This document shows positions 33,869 to 41,831 of a stretch of DNA of 64,000 bases, piece after piece. Below the pieces are notes generated by a model. It was not told the origin of the DNA and did no database searches. It saw only the letters and a program-made list of their open reading frames with translations. How positions within the stretch are numbered: the first letter of the stretch is position 1; each line of letters opens with the position of its first letter. The position numbers and the translations under genes were made by a program. The stretch is from Sporomusa silvacetica DSM 10669 (GTDB taxonomy: Bacteria > Bacillota > Negativicutes > Sporomusales > Sporomusaceae): assembly GCF_002257705.1 (NCBI RefSeq), contig NZ_LSLK01000088.1, forward strand, positions 1-64,000, written 5' to 3'.

Positions 33869-34615
33869 ATGATAAATTTGTACTCAGGAAGTGACGTTGT
33901 TTTGCAGTTTTCTCAACAATACCGCACTATTTTGGTGATAATGGTGCTATTTATTTTGAATCTGCTGGTTATGCAGTATACTGATTTTGATTTGTTTGTA
34001 CAGGACTATGTCTATAACTTTCAATCAGGTAAATGGCCCTTGGAAGATGTACATAACCACTATGGTTGGCTGTTATATACAGGAATTAAGGTGGGGCTGG
34101 CAGGGTTTGCTATACTGCTTATGGCTCTATTTGCTTTATCCTATAAATCATCGTTTGCTTTTTTGAGACAATACCGCCGTTCGTTTGCCTGTGTGGTCAT
34201 TAGTATGATGTTTTGCCCGTTGATTGCTAGTATGGGTAAACAGGTGACGAATGTCTATTGTCCGTACCAAATTGAACGCTATGGTGGAACGATGCCATAT
34301 GTTAAACCTTTGTCTCCTTACCCTGCCAGCTTTAAGCAGGGAAAAAGAGGGATGGGTTTTCCTGCCGGTCATGCGGCAGGTGGGTTTGCCTTGCTGTCTT
34401 TGTTTTTTGTTTCAAAACATAGAAAAATACAGCTCTTACTGGGTGGAGCAGGGCTTGCCGTAGGTGTTTTTATGGGTGTGTATCAAATTTTACGGGGCCA
34501 GCATTATATTGGCGATACGTTGGTAACAGTGCTAGGGTGCCTACTGTTTAATTTATTATTTTTTCGCCTATTTCCAGGAGACCAGCGTGGACATATGAAC
34601 TGTAAGACTTCATAA
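33869..34615 (+). CDS. PAP2-family membrane phosphatase
   Basis: About 248 residues from the ATG at 33869, just after the LtaS-like stop; an upstream in-frame start at 33797 would overlap that gene. Five or six helices. Catalytic motifs: GFPAGHAAGGFALL (PSGH-type) and YQILRGQHYIGDTL (SRxxxxxHxxxD type, with R and H). Predicted lipid or isoprenoid phosphate phosphatase at the periplasmic face. The leading KxxxxxxRP motif is weak (KPLSPYPASFKQGKRG), so specificity may be unusual. Confidence 0.8.
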   Translation: MINLYSGSDVVLQFSQQYRTILVIMVLFILNLLVMQYTDFDLFVQDYVYNFQSGKWPLEDVHNHYGWLLYTGIKVGLAGFAILLMALFALSYKSSFAFLRQYRRSFACVVISMMFCPLIASMGKQVTNVYCPYQIERYGGTMPYVKPLSPYPASFKQGKRGMGFPAGHAAGGFALLSLFFVSKHRKIQLLLGGAGLAVGVFMGVYQILRGQHYIGDTLVTVLGCLLFNLLFFRLFPGDQRGHMNCKTS

Positions 34616-34628
34616 ATCGGTTCCGGAG

Positions 34629-34670
34629 ACCGCCTGTTAAATCCTGTTGCGATTTGACAGGCGGTTTTTA
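34629..34670 (+). terminator. Rho-independent terminator
   Basis: ACCGCCTGTTAAATC pairs with GATTTGACAGGCGGT, followed by TTTTT. Confidence 0.8.
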
Positions 34671-34672
34671 TT

Positions 34673-34764
34673 ATCCAGATGGAAAGGTTAACTTTCTCTG
34701 GATAGAACGACTAAGGCTTCTGTCGGCGTCCTAAAGGACTTGACACAAGCCAAGTCTTTTCTTA
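34673..34764 (+). repeat. 92-bp structured intergenic repeat, copy C
   Basis: Same core as copies A and B, but the first hairpin is ATCCAGA...TCTGGAT instead of CAGAATTT/AAATTCTG, and the mini-stem is GTCCTAAAGGAC instead of GTCCTGAGGGAC. One stem base differs in the last hairpin (GACTTGAC). Confidence 0.7.
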
Positions 34765-34888
34765 CAAATAGTAGCAAGAAGATAAAGTGATGGATAGTAA
34801 CATATACTATCATCACGGCAGTTCATCACACTATATCAAGTTGCAATACGGAAAGTATGCTTGTATGAAATTACTAGGGAGGATGACT

Positions 34889-36016
34889 ATGCGTAAACAG
34901 GCGCGAGTGGTTAGCCTGGTTCTATGTTTTCTTATTTTTTTCTTTGTAGTTGTGAGTGCTGATAGGATTAATTTTGAGGAGCTTCCTGATATTTTTGCGC
35001 ATGAGGATACCGTTATTGCAACCGGTCAGGCAGTTGGTAAGTTGATGGTAGCTGGCGGCAATGTTATGGTAGGCGGCCAAGTGAGCGATGGTATCATAAT
35101 TGTTGACGGAAATCTGACAGTGGCGCCAGGCGCAACAGTACGTGGTAATATCGTTGTGCTTGGTGGCAGTGCAACAATTGAGGAGGGGGCAACAAGTGAG
35201 CACAAGGTGTGGGTACTTGCGCCACACGGTCATCCTTTGGTGCCCATAGTGGTTGCTGCTTTGTTCCTAATGGGTGCCGCTAGCCTGATTTTGTTACCGG
35301 CGCTGTTTTGGGTTATGGGCCATTTGTTCAAAAAAAGTCCCTGGTACTTGCCTGCCAGAGAAAAGTTTCTTGAGCTTGAGCGGCGGTGGCCGGTGCTATA
35401 TATTGCAGCAAGTTTGGGATTTAGCGCGTTGATGTTAGTAAGTTTTGGTGAATTAGCTTGGGAAACGTTATTTCGCCATACTATGGGACTATTTGATGAT
35501 AGCTTTGTTTGGCTTATTCGCAATTTCGCTAATCCAGCAGTAGATAGGATTATGATAATAATTACAGATATAGGTTTCGGTACTAGCTATATCATCATCG
35601 TTGCTGCTGTGTTTTTGTTGCTTACCTATATCAAACGTTGGCGGGAGATGGCCGCACTGGCGATTTGCTTAGCAGGTGGGGCGGTGCTTAGTTTGTTATT
35701 AAAAAATTTGTTTCACCGTGCCCGGCCAGACTTGCTGCGGGTTGTGCAGGAGACTAGCTACAGTTTTCCCAGTGGTCATGCTTTGGCAAGTATGTGTTTC
35801 TACGGTATGGTAGCATTTTTGCTGATGCGTACTATTGCCAACTGGCGTGGGCGACTAGTCGTCATGATGCTGGCAGTTATCACAATTATTGCTATTGGTA
35901 TTAGTCGGATCTATTTGGGGGTTCATTACCCGACCGATGTGGTAGCAGGCTATGCGGCCGGTTCCATGTGGCTGGCCTTTTGTATATCGCTCTTGATGTT
36001 GTGGGAACAGGAGTGA
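34889..36016 (+). CDS. Bactofilin-like/polymer-forming domain fused to PAP2 phosphatase
   Basis: About 375 residues from the ATG at 34889, 6 bases after GGGAGG (34877-34882). After a signal-anchor (VVSLVLCFLIFFFVVVSADR), residues about 30-110 are a right-handed beta-helix repeat (VAGGNVMVGGQVSDGIIIVD, LTVAPGATVRGNIVVLGGSA), as in bactofilins and polymer-forming proteins. A helix pair follows, then a complete PAP2 domain: LLKNLFHRARPDLL, YSFPSGHALASMC and SRIYLGVHYPTDVVAGY. All three PAP2 motifs are intact. The fusion could tether the phosphatase to a surface polymer. It is the second PAP2 gene within 1.2 kb. Confidence 0.82.
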   Translation: MRKQARVVSLVLCFLIFFFVVVSADRINFEELPDIFAHEDTVIATGQAVGKLMVAGGNVMVGGQVSDGIIIVDGNLTVAPGATVRGNIVVLGGSATIEEGATSEHKVWVLAPHGHPLVPIVVAALFLMGAASLILLPALFWVMGHLFKKSPWYLPAREKFLELERRWPVLYIAASLGFSALMLVSFGELAWETLFRHTMGLFDDSFVWLIRNFANPAVDRIMIIITDIGFGTSYIIIVAAVFLLLTYIKRWREMAALAICLAGGAVLSLLLKNLFHRARPDLLRVVQETSYSFPSGHALASMCFYGMVAFLLMRTIANWRGRLVVMMLAVITIIAIGISRIYLGVHYPTDVVAGYAAGSMWLAFCISLLMLWEQE

Positions 36017-36030
36017 GCAGCAAAGAGCGT

Positions 36031-36087
36031 TTATGCCGGCGGCCTAAGCGTCCTAAAGGACTTGGCACAAGCCAAGTCCTTTCTTAT
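36031..36087 (+). repeat. Structured intergenic repeat, partial copy D
   Basis: Contains a degenerate core (GCCGGCGGCCTAAGCGTCCT) and an intact end hairpin GACTTGGC-ACAA-GCCAAGTC, but lacks the first hairpin. Immediately joined to copy E. Confidence 0.65.
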
Positions 36088-36178
36088 CCAGATGGAAAGT
36101 ATAACTTTCCCTGGATTGAACGACTAAGGCTTCTGCCGGCGTCCTAAAGGACTTGGCACAAGCCAAGTCTTTTCTTAT
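36086..36178 (+). repeat. 92-bp structured intergenic repeat, copy E
   Basis: Full copy. First hairpin arms ATCCAG/CTGGAT extended by GGAAAGT/ACTTTCC, then the constant core and the GACTTGGC end hairpin. It points toward the 3' end of the convergent C_GCAxxG_C_C gene. Confidence 0.7.
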
Positions 36179-36261
36179 CCCAACAGAATTATAACTTTGT
36201 TAAAAGCAAGGTAGCATCGGCTTCCGCTTTCGCGAACGGCTCGGTATACGCCGTGTTTTCT

Positions 36262-36708
36262 TTACTTCTTCAACTCTCGGATAATTATTTTAGCCGTTTC
36301 CTCAGCAACTTCACCGGTAAATGCAATGCATTGATCCATGTGGATAGGAGAACCTAATTCCATATCCCGCGTATGTACGCGACAGCAAAGACAGTTATGC
36401 CGCTTGCTAAAGGTGTCATGCAACTCCTTCGAAAGCCGCATTGCGGTAGTTACCCTTTCAGATTTGGCCTCTGTTCTGCCGAAGATCAGACCTAATGCCA
36501 TTGTTCCGCCAGCAACAGCACCGCACATACAACCAGCGCCACCAAGTCCTACAGGAAATCCAGATGCTGCCGCAATGACGATGTCCGGCATAGTGGGGCA
36601 AAATGTATCCCGGATTGTTTTAACAATGGCCTCCGAACAAAAGAAGTCTCCATTCCGGTAATGGTTCTCGGCTTGTTTCCGGATTTTTTGAAGATCTACA
36701 TTTGACAA
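36262..36708 (-). CDS. C_GCAxxG_C_C family redox protein
   Basis: About 148 residues from the TTG at 36708, after GGAGGG on this strand. The family signature is intact: FFCSEAI, then GGAGCMCGAVAGGTMALGL (GCAxxG), then KRHNCLCCR and MDQCIAFTG. These spaced Cys are thought to bind a metal or cluster. Family members occur near redox and molybdenum enzymes in anaerobes, but biochemical function is not established. Alone between the PAP2 fusion and the catabolic island, and divergent from the first dehydratase. Confidence 0.82.
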   Translation of the reverse strand: MSNVDLQKIRKQAENHYRNGDFFCSEAIVKTIRDTFCPTMPDIVIAAASGFPVGLGGAGCMCGAVAGGTMALGLIFGRTEAKSERVTTAMRLSKELHDTFSKRHNCLCCRVHTRDMELGSPIHMDQCIAFTGEVAEETAKIIIRELKK

Positions 36709-37019
36709 TAAAATCCCTCCAACCATAGAAGATTTATATCAAGAATATAAATCTTCTATTTGATATAGATAGTGGGATTCCTGCAACAAGGGATCAATAT
36801 TGTTATGTGTCAGTAATATGGCAATTTGCAAAAAAACGGCATCAGGGTGACTGTTTTAATACGACAAGATTCTTTATGTTGATGTCAAAAAATTCAGAAG
36901 GTAGAAACAGTGTTTTTAAGGAATACTATCAAACGTAAAACCTGAATAGCTCATTTATTTGCTGGAGTTGTGTACAACTTCACTGTAAATGTAAATTATG
37001 AGGAGGAGGCAAAAAAATC
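36709..37019. other. Promoter region before the dehydratase/PanB operon
   Basis: No reading frame. A GTTGT-GT-ACAAC dyad at about 36967-36978 and an AT-rich stretch are present, and GAGGAGGAGG just before the start codon. I could not find a -24/-12 promoter here. Confidence 0.35.
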
Positions 37020-38684
37020 ATGAGGAGTCATATTACCACCAAGGGATTAGAACGGGCAACTCATCGTGCATTGTATTATTCGATGGGTTTTTTACCAGAA
37101 GACTTGGAAAAACCATTAGTTGCTGTTGTAAATACTCAAAATGAAACTATGCCTGGACACAGGCATTTGGACACTATAGCTAGGGCAGTCAAAGAAGGAA
37201 TTATTGCTGCAGGCGGCACACCGATAGAGTTTCCAACAATCGGTCTTTGTGACGGGATTGCGCAAGGAAACTATGGCATGCATTATCCTTTGGCAAGCCG
37301 GGAATTGATTTGCGATTCGGTAGAATGTATGATGAACGGTCATCAATATGATGCTATGGTGCTTATTACCAATTGTGACAAAATAACGCCAGGACTACTG
37401 ATGGCGGCTGTTCGCCTCAATCTTCCGGCTATTATGATTAGCGGTGGACCAATGGCCACTGGTTGTGTTGATGATCAGGAAATCGGCTACACCGATTTAA
37501 TGGCGGCGCAAGGTGATGTTGCCAGAGGTATTATTACTCGCGAAGAATTATCAAGAAGAGAACGAGACGCACTACCTGGTTGTGGCGCCTGTAATTTGCT
37601 GGGAACAGCCAATACCATGAACTACCTCACTGAGGCTCTTGGCATGTGCTTGCCTGGTGCAACCAGTCTGGCAGGGACTGGCAGACGATTAGCTTTGGCC
37701 AAGCAAACTGGCATGAAGATTATGGAGCTGTATAATAAGTCAATCTTACCACGGCAGATTGTGACTAAAGAATCTATTGAAAATACAATTACCGTAGACT
37801 TGGCCATCGGGGGCTCAACCAACACCCTGTTACATTTAACCGCTTTGGCTAAAACGGCAGATATTGAGTTTGATATTAATAGTTTTGCTGAACTAGCCCA
37901 AAAAGTTCCTCACCTTGTGAAAATTAGACCTGCCCAAAATGGCCATTATCCTGCTGATGTTCATAATGCTGGCGGTATAACGGCGTTAATGGGTCAGTTA
38001 TGTAAAAATGGTTTACTGCACAAAGAGTGTTTAACTGTAACTGGTCAAACGGTTGCCGAGAATGTCAGCGACGCTAAGATAATCAACAGCAATGTTATTA
38101 GGCCGATGGATAACCCCTATTCAGCCAAAGGCGGCTTGCAGCTGCTGTATGGCAATCTGGCACCTGAAGGGTCAGTATGTAAGAGCGCAGCGGTTGTACC
38201 GGAAATGTACCAGCATAAAGGTCCAGCTAGAATTTTTAACCAGGAAGAGCCAGCTGTGGCTGCTATTTACGGCGGACAAATTAAACCAGGTGATGTGGTC
38301 GTAGTAAGGTATGAAGGTCCAAAAGGCGGCCCCGGCATGCGGGAAATGCTTACAGCTACTGCTGCTATTGTTGGCATGGGCTTATCCAAAGAAGTAGCAT
38401 TGGTGACTGATGGTCGTTTCTCTGGTGCTACGGCAGGCGCTGCTATTGGACATGTTTCCCCGGAAGCGGCCGAAGGTGGACCGATTGCCTTGATTGAAGA
38501 AGGCGATCTGATTGAAATTGATATCACTAAAGGCACCGTTCATCTCCATGTTAGCGATGAAGAATTGGCTCGCCGTAAAGCGGCCTGGCAGGCTCCCAAG
38601 CAAGATCATGTAATTAAAGGCAGTTATCTTGATCGCTATTCTAAGATGGTATCGTCAGCGATGGCTGGTGCGGTATTTAAATAA
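37020..38684 (+). CDS. IlvD/Edd-family dehydratase 1
   Basis: 554 residues. Cluster and metal motifs: GLCDGIAQGNYGMHYPLASR near 75, TNCDKITPGLLMAA near 118, and PGCGACNLLGTANTMNYLTE near 187, giving the three Cys of the IlvD/sugar-acid dehydratase Fe-S site. C-terminal RYEGPKGGPGMREML and TDGRFSGATAGAAIGHVSPE complete it. It dehydrates a 2,3-dihydroxy acid to a 2-oxo-3-deoxy acid. It diverges from biosynthetic IlvD enough, and sits with two PanB-like genes, that a catabolic polyhydroxy-acid substrate is likely. First gene of the operon, 33 bases before the next. Confidence 0.88.
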   Translation: MRSHITTKGLERATHRALYYSMGFLPEDLEKPLVAVVNTQNETMPGHRHLDTIARAVKEGIIAAGGTPIEFPTIGLCDGIAQGNYGMHYPLASRELICDSVECMMNGHQYDAMVLITNCDKITPGLLMAAVRLNLPAIMISGGPMATGCVDDQEIGYTDLMAAQGDVARGIITREELSRRERDALPGCGACNLLGTANTMNYLTEALGMCLPGATSLAGTGRRLALAKQTGMKIMELYNKSILPRQIVTKESIENTITVDLAIGGSTNTLLHLTALAKTADIEFDINSFAELAQKVPHLVKIRPAQNGHYPADVHNAGGITALMGQLCKNGLLHKECLTVTGQTVAENVSDAKIINSNVIRPMDNPYSAKGGLQLLYGNLAPEGSVCKSAAVVPEMYQHKGPARIFNQEEPAVAAIYGGQIKPGDVVVVRYEGPKGGPGMREMLTATAAIVGMGLSKEVALVTDGRFSGATAGAAIGHVSPEAAEGGPIALIEEGDLIEIDITKGTVHLHVSDEELARRKAAWQAPKQDHVIKGSYLDRYSKMVSSAMAGAVFK

Positions 38685-38717
38685 TAAAATAATACAGAAA
38701 AATAGGAGGTAGTAAAA

Positions 38718-39551
38718 ATGGCTAAAACTAAAATTACAATTCCTCAGATTCTTGAGAGTAAGCAAAACGGTAAAAAGTTCAAAATGATCACAGTATATGA
38801 TTATCCGATGGCTGGTATTGTTGACCGCTCGGCTGCCGAACTTATCTTAGTCGGTGATTCACTGGGCATGGTTATCCAGGGTAAGGACAGCACTGTTCCA
38901 GTAGAATTTGAAGAAGAACTGTATCACTTAAAGCTTGTCCGCCGGGGAGCACCTAATACCTTTGTTGTTGGCGATATGCCCTTTTTATCCTACCAGGTAA
39001 ATCGCGATGAAGCCATTCGCAATGCAGGTACTCTGCTAAAAGCCGGTGCTGATTGTGTGAAAATGGAAGGCAACATTAAAATTGCCGACACGGTAAAAGC
39101 GGTAGTGGATGCTGGCATCCCAGTTATGGGCCACATTGGCTTAACGCCGCAAACAGCCGCGATGATGGGTGGCTTTAAAGTTCAAGGCAAAAGCTCGGAA
39201 GCCGCGGAAAAACTGATGCAAGATGCTATTGCCATTGACAATGCCGGCGTTTTTGCCATGGTGTTAGAATGTATGCCTGCTGCCCTGTGCAAGCTAATCA
39301 CTGAGCGGGTGAAGTGCGCGACAATCAGTGTTGGCGGCGGCGGAGATTGTAATGGACATAACCTTAACGCCTACGATTTACTCGGCATTTTTGATAAATT
39401 TGTGCCTAAATTTGTGAAACAGTATGCGCAAATGGGACAACAAATGGTGGATGTTTTTGACACTTGGTGCCAAGAAATTGATAATGGCACTTTTCCGGAA
39501 GAAAAGCATTGCTTTACGATGAACGACGAAGATTTGAAACGTTTATACTAA
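38718..39551 (+). CDS. PanB-like oxo-acid hydroxymethyltransferase/aldolase 1 (divergent)
   Basis: 277 residues of the ketopantoate hydroxymethyltransferase fold. Kept from PanB: LVGDSLGMVIQG (metal Asp), VGDMPFLSYQ (metal Asp), CVKMEGN (Lys, Glu), GHIGLTPQ, and the catalytic Glu in VLECMP. Changed: the family loop GIGAGxxxDGQ is SVGGGGDCNGHNLN, unlike its two paralogs. So metal-dependent aldol chemistry is probable but with a different substrate pocket. In PanB the donor or acceptor is methylene-tetrahydrofolate. Second gene of the operon, followed 26 bases later by PanB-like 2. Confidence 0.82.
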   Translation: MAKTKITIPQILESKQNGKKFKMITVYDYPMAGIVDRSAAELILVGDSLGMVIQGKDSTVPVEFEEELYHLKLVRRGAPNTFVVGDMPFLSYQVNRDEAIRNAGTLLKAGADCVKMEGNIKIADTVKAVVDAGIPVMGHIGLTPQTAAMMGGFKVQGKSSEAAEKLMQDAIAIDNAGVFAMVLECMPAALCKLITERVKCATISVGGGGDCNGHNLNAYDLLGIFDKFVPKFVKQYAQMGQQMVDVFDTWCQEIDNGTFPEEKHCFTMNDEDLKRLY

Positions 39552-39577
39552 TATTTTATTAGGAGTTGTGATGGATA

Positions 39578-40429
39578 ATGGCTAAAAAAACAATTAATGA
39601 TTTTAATCAAATGGTAGATAAAGGTGAGAAAATAGTTTATCTTACAGCTTATGATTATCTAACAGCCAAAATGGAAGAAAAAGCTGGCGTGGATATGATC
39701 CTGGTTGGCGATTCTCTCGGTATGGTAAGCTTAGGCTATGATACAACTTTTCCGGTAACTATGGATGATATGATTCGCCATTGTTCGGCTGTCCGCCGTG
39801 GCGCGCCTAATACCTTTATTGTTGGCGATATGCCATATATGTCTTACCAGACTTCAAATGAGCAAGCTATTGCTAATGCCGGCCGTTTCATAAAAGAAGC
39901 CGGTGCCGATTGCATCAAACTTGAAGGCGGCGGCCCGATGATTGCTGAGCGGATTAAAGCCATCCAACAAGCTGGCATTCTGGTTATGGGTCATATTGGC
40001 TTAACGCCGCAGCTTATGGGTCAAATCGGTGGTTACAAAGCCCAGGGCCGCAGCTCTGCTGCTGCCATGAAGATTGTGAATGAGGCCAAAGCGGTTGAAG
40101 CAGCAGGTGCCTTCAGCATTTTGGTTGAGGGTATTCCTACGGCTGTCGGCAAAGCCATCACCGAAAGAGCCGGGATTCCCATTCTAGGTATTGGTGCCGG
40201 TTCGTATACTCATGGCCAACTGCTGATTTATGCAGATATGGTTGGTATGTATGATAACTTTACCCCTAAATTTGTTAAGAAGTATGCTAATGTCGGTGAA
40301 GTCTTAACAAATGCTTTCAAAGAATATACCGAGGAAGTCCGCAAAGGGCAATTCCCGGTTGACAGTGAACATACCTATGGTATGAAAGAAGAAGAAGTAC
40401 AAGAGTTTCTTGCTTTGTTGGATAAATAA
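39578..40429 (+). CDS. PanB-like oxo-acid hydroxymethyltransferase/aldolase 2
   Basis: 283 residues. LVGDSLGMVSLG, VGDMPYMSYQT, CIKLEGG, GHIGLTPQLMGQIGGY and LVEGIP carry the metal and catalytic residues of PanB; GIGAGSYTHGQ has His where PanB has Asp. It differs from the copy at 59085 at about 14 of 283 positions only. Two PanB-like genes side by side behind a dehydratase are unlikely to serve pantothenate synthesis, and no panC, panD or panE is present. It probably cleaves a hydroxymethyl-bearing 2-oxo acid in reverse. A terminator follows. Confidence 0.85.
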   Translation: MAKKTINDFNQMVDKGEKIVYLTAYDYLTAKMEEKAGVDMILVGDSLGMVSLGYDTTFPVTMDDMIRHCSAVRRGAPNTFIVGDMPYMSYQTSNEQAIANAGRFIKEAGADCIKLEGGGPMIAERIKAIQQAGILVMGHIGLTPQLMGQIGGYKAQGRSSAAAMKIVNEAKAVEAAGAFSILVEGIPTAVGKAITERAGIPILGIGAGSYTHGQLLIYADMVGMYDNFTPKFVKKYANVGEVLTNAFKEYTEEVRKGQFPVDSEHTYGMKEEEVQEFLALLDK

Positions 40430-40443
40430 TCAGCAGATGCTAG

Positions 40444-40476
40444 AAGGCTGCGAGGAAATATCCTCCAGCCTTTTTT
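40444..40476 (+). terminator. Rho-independent terminator
   Basis: AAGGCTGCGAGGA pairs with TCCTCCAGCCTT, followed by TTTT. Ends the dehydratase/PanB/PanB operon. Confidence 0.8.
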
Positions 40477-40562
40477 AGCATCATTAATAAGAATGTGTTA
40501 AAAAACTATGGCAAATATCACGAAATTTATAAATAATGCAATAAATTAAGGGGGAGTCAACA

Positions 40563-41651
40563 ATGAGTTTTTATTCACAGATGCTGCCAAGTTATACAGT
40601 AGGTGATGATGCCTATAAAAATGTTCCTGCAATTTGCGAGCCTTATGGAACAAAGGCAGTTGTTATCGGTGGGAAAAGAGCTATTGAGGCAGCTAAGGAT
40701 TATTTGCTTGCTGCACTTAAGGATTCAAAAATTGAAATAATCGATTTTATTTGGTATGGCGGCGAGGCATCATTTGAAAACGGCGATGTTCTTATTGCAA
40801 ATCCTAAAGTTCAGGAGGCCGACATGGTTTTTGCTGTCGGCGGTGGTAAGGCGATTGACTGCTGTAAATATGTAACTTATGTAGCTAAAAAACCATTATT
40901 TTCTTTTCCTACAATAGCGGGGACATGTGCACCTGTTTCTTCTGTTGCTGTTATTTACTATCCGACCGGAGTTATTCGTGACACCTGGCAGCGTGCTGAC
41001 GGAATGCCTCCTATCCATGTTTTCATAAACACAACAGTAATCGCCGAGGCGCCTGAGGTTTACTTATGGACAGGTATGGCTGACACAATGGCTAAGCACT
41101 TTGAAACTACACTTGCAAGCCGTGGCAAGGCATTAACGCATGGAGATGCCTTTGGTGTAGCTATGGGTGTTCAGTGCTATAAACCCCTTGTTCAGTACGG
41201 AGCAAAAGCACTTGAAGATTGCAGAAATAATACACCTTCCTTTGAGGTTGAGCAGATTTGTCTTTGTATCCTTGTTACAACAGGTATGGTTTCAAATTTC
41301 ATTGACTTTTCAATCAACAGCAGCATCGCCCATTCTCTATTCTATGGTATGACCGTTCTGCCACAGATCGAAGAAAAACACCTTCATGGAGAAGTTGTTT
41401 CCTATGGTGTTCTAGTATTGCTTATGTATGATGGTCAGATGGATAAGCTTGAAGAACTGTACGATTTCTATAAAACAGTTAAGCTGCCAACAAAGCTTGC
41501 TGATATAGAGGTTACATACGACGAGCTTGGTCCTGCAATCGAAACAACTCTTACTGTAAGAGATATTAAGAATGCACCTTATGAAGTAACTGCAGAAAAA
41601 CTTTATCAGGCAATCACCGACCTTGAAGAGTATAATAGAAAAAGAGGATAA
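40563..41651 (+). CDS. Iron-type (group III-like) alcohol/glycerol dehydrogenase family
   Basis: 362 residues of the GldA/dehydroquinate-synthase-like superfamily. NAD motif VFAVGGGKAIDCCKYV near 95, the nucleotide strand SFPTIAGTCAPVSSVAVIYY, metal ligands in TGMADTMAKHFE, NSSIAHSLFYG and HLHGEVVSYG. It oxidises or reduces a hydroxy/oxo group with NAD. Its codon choice looks somewhat different from the neighbours (many CTT, ACA, GCA), hinting at separate acquisition. GGGGGAG ribosome site. Bounded on both sides by terminators, so transcribed alone. Confidence 0.82.
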   Translation: MSFYSQMLPSYTVGDDAYKNVPAICEPYGTKAVVIGGKRAIEAAKDYLLAALKDSKIEIIDFIWYGGEASFENGDVLIANPKVQEADMVFAVGGGKAIDCCKYVTYVAKKPLFSFPTIAGTCAPVSSVAVIYYPTGVIRDTWQRADGMPPIHVFINTTVIAEAPEVYLWTGMADTMAKHFETTLASRGKALTHGDAFGVAMGVQCYKPLVQYGAKALEDCRNNTPSFEVEQICLCILVTTGMVSNFIDFSINSSIAHSLFYGMTVLPQIEEKHLHGEVVSYGVLVLLMYDGQMDKLEELYDFYKTVKLPTKLADIEVTYDELGPAIETTLTVRDIKNAPYEVTAEKLYQAITDLEEYNRKRG

Positions 41652-41684
41652 TCTCTTAGCGGCTGTGTGAAAACTAGTGCCGAA

Positions 41685-41725
41685 AAAACCCGCTTAAAAC
41701 GAAATGTTTTAGGCGGGTTTTCAAT
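41685..41725 (+). terminator. Rho-independent terminator
   Basis: AAAACCCGCTTAAAAC pairs with GTTTTAGGCGGGTTTT. Confidence 0.8.
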
Positions 41726-41831
41726 TTGTTGATTTTGGTTTATCATAGGTTATATGGAAAACGACTCTTCTGTAAGGTAATATTTGTTTATCAACTCCAC
41801 TCTTATACAAAATAGAAAGAGGTGTCAAACG

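Noticed and set aside
36740..36860. Sigma54 promoter before IlvD 1 (TGGCAATTTGCA)
   Set aside because: GG to GC spacing is too short for a -24/-12 promoter.
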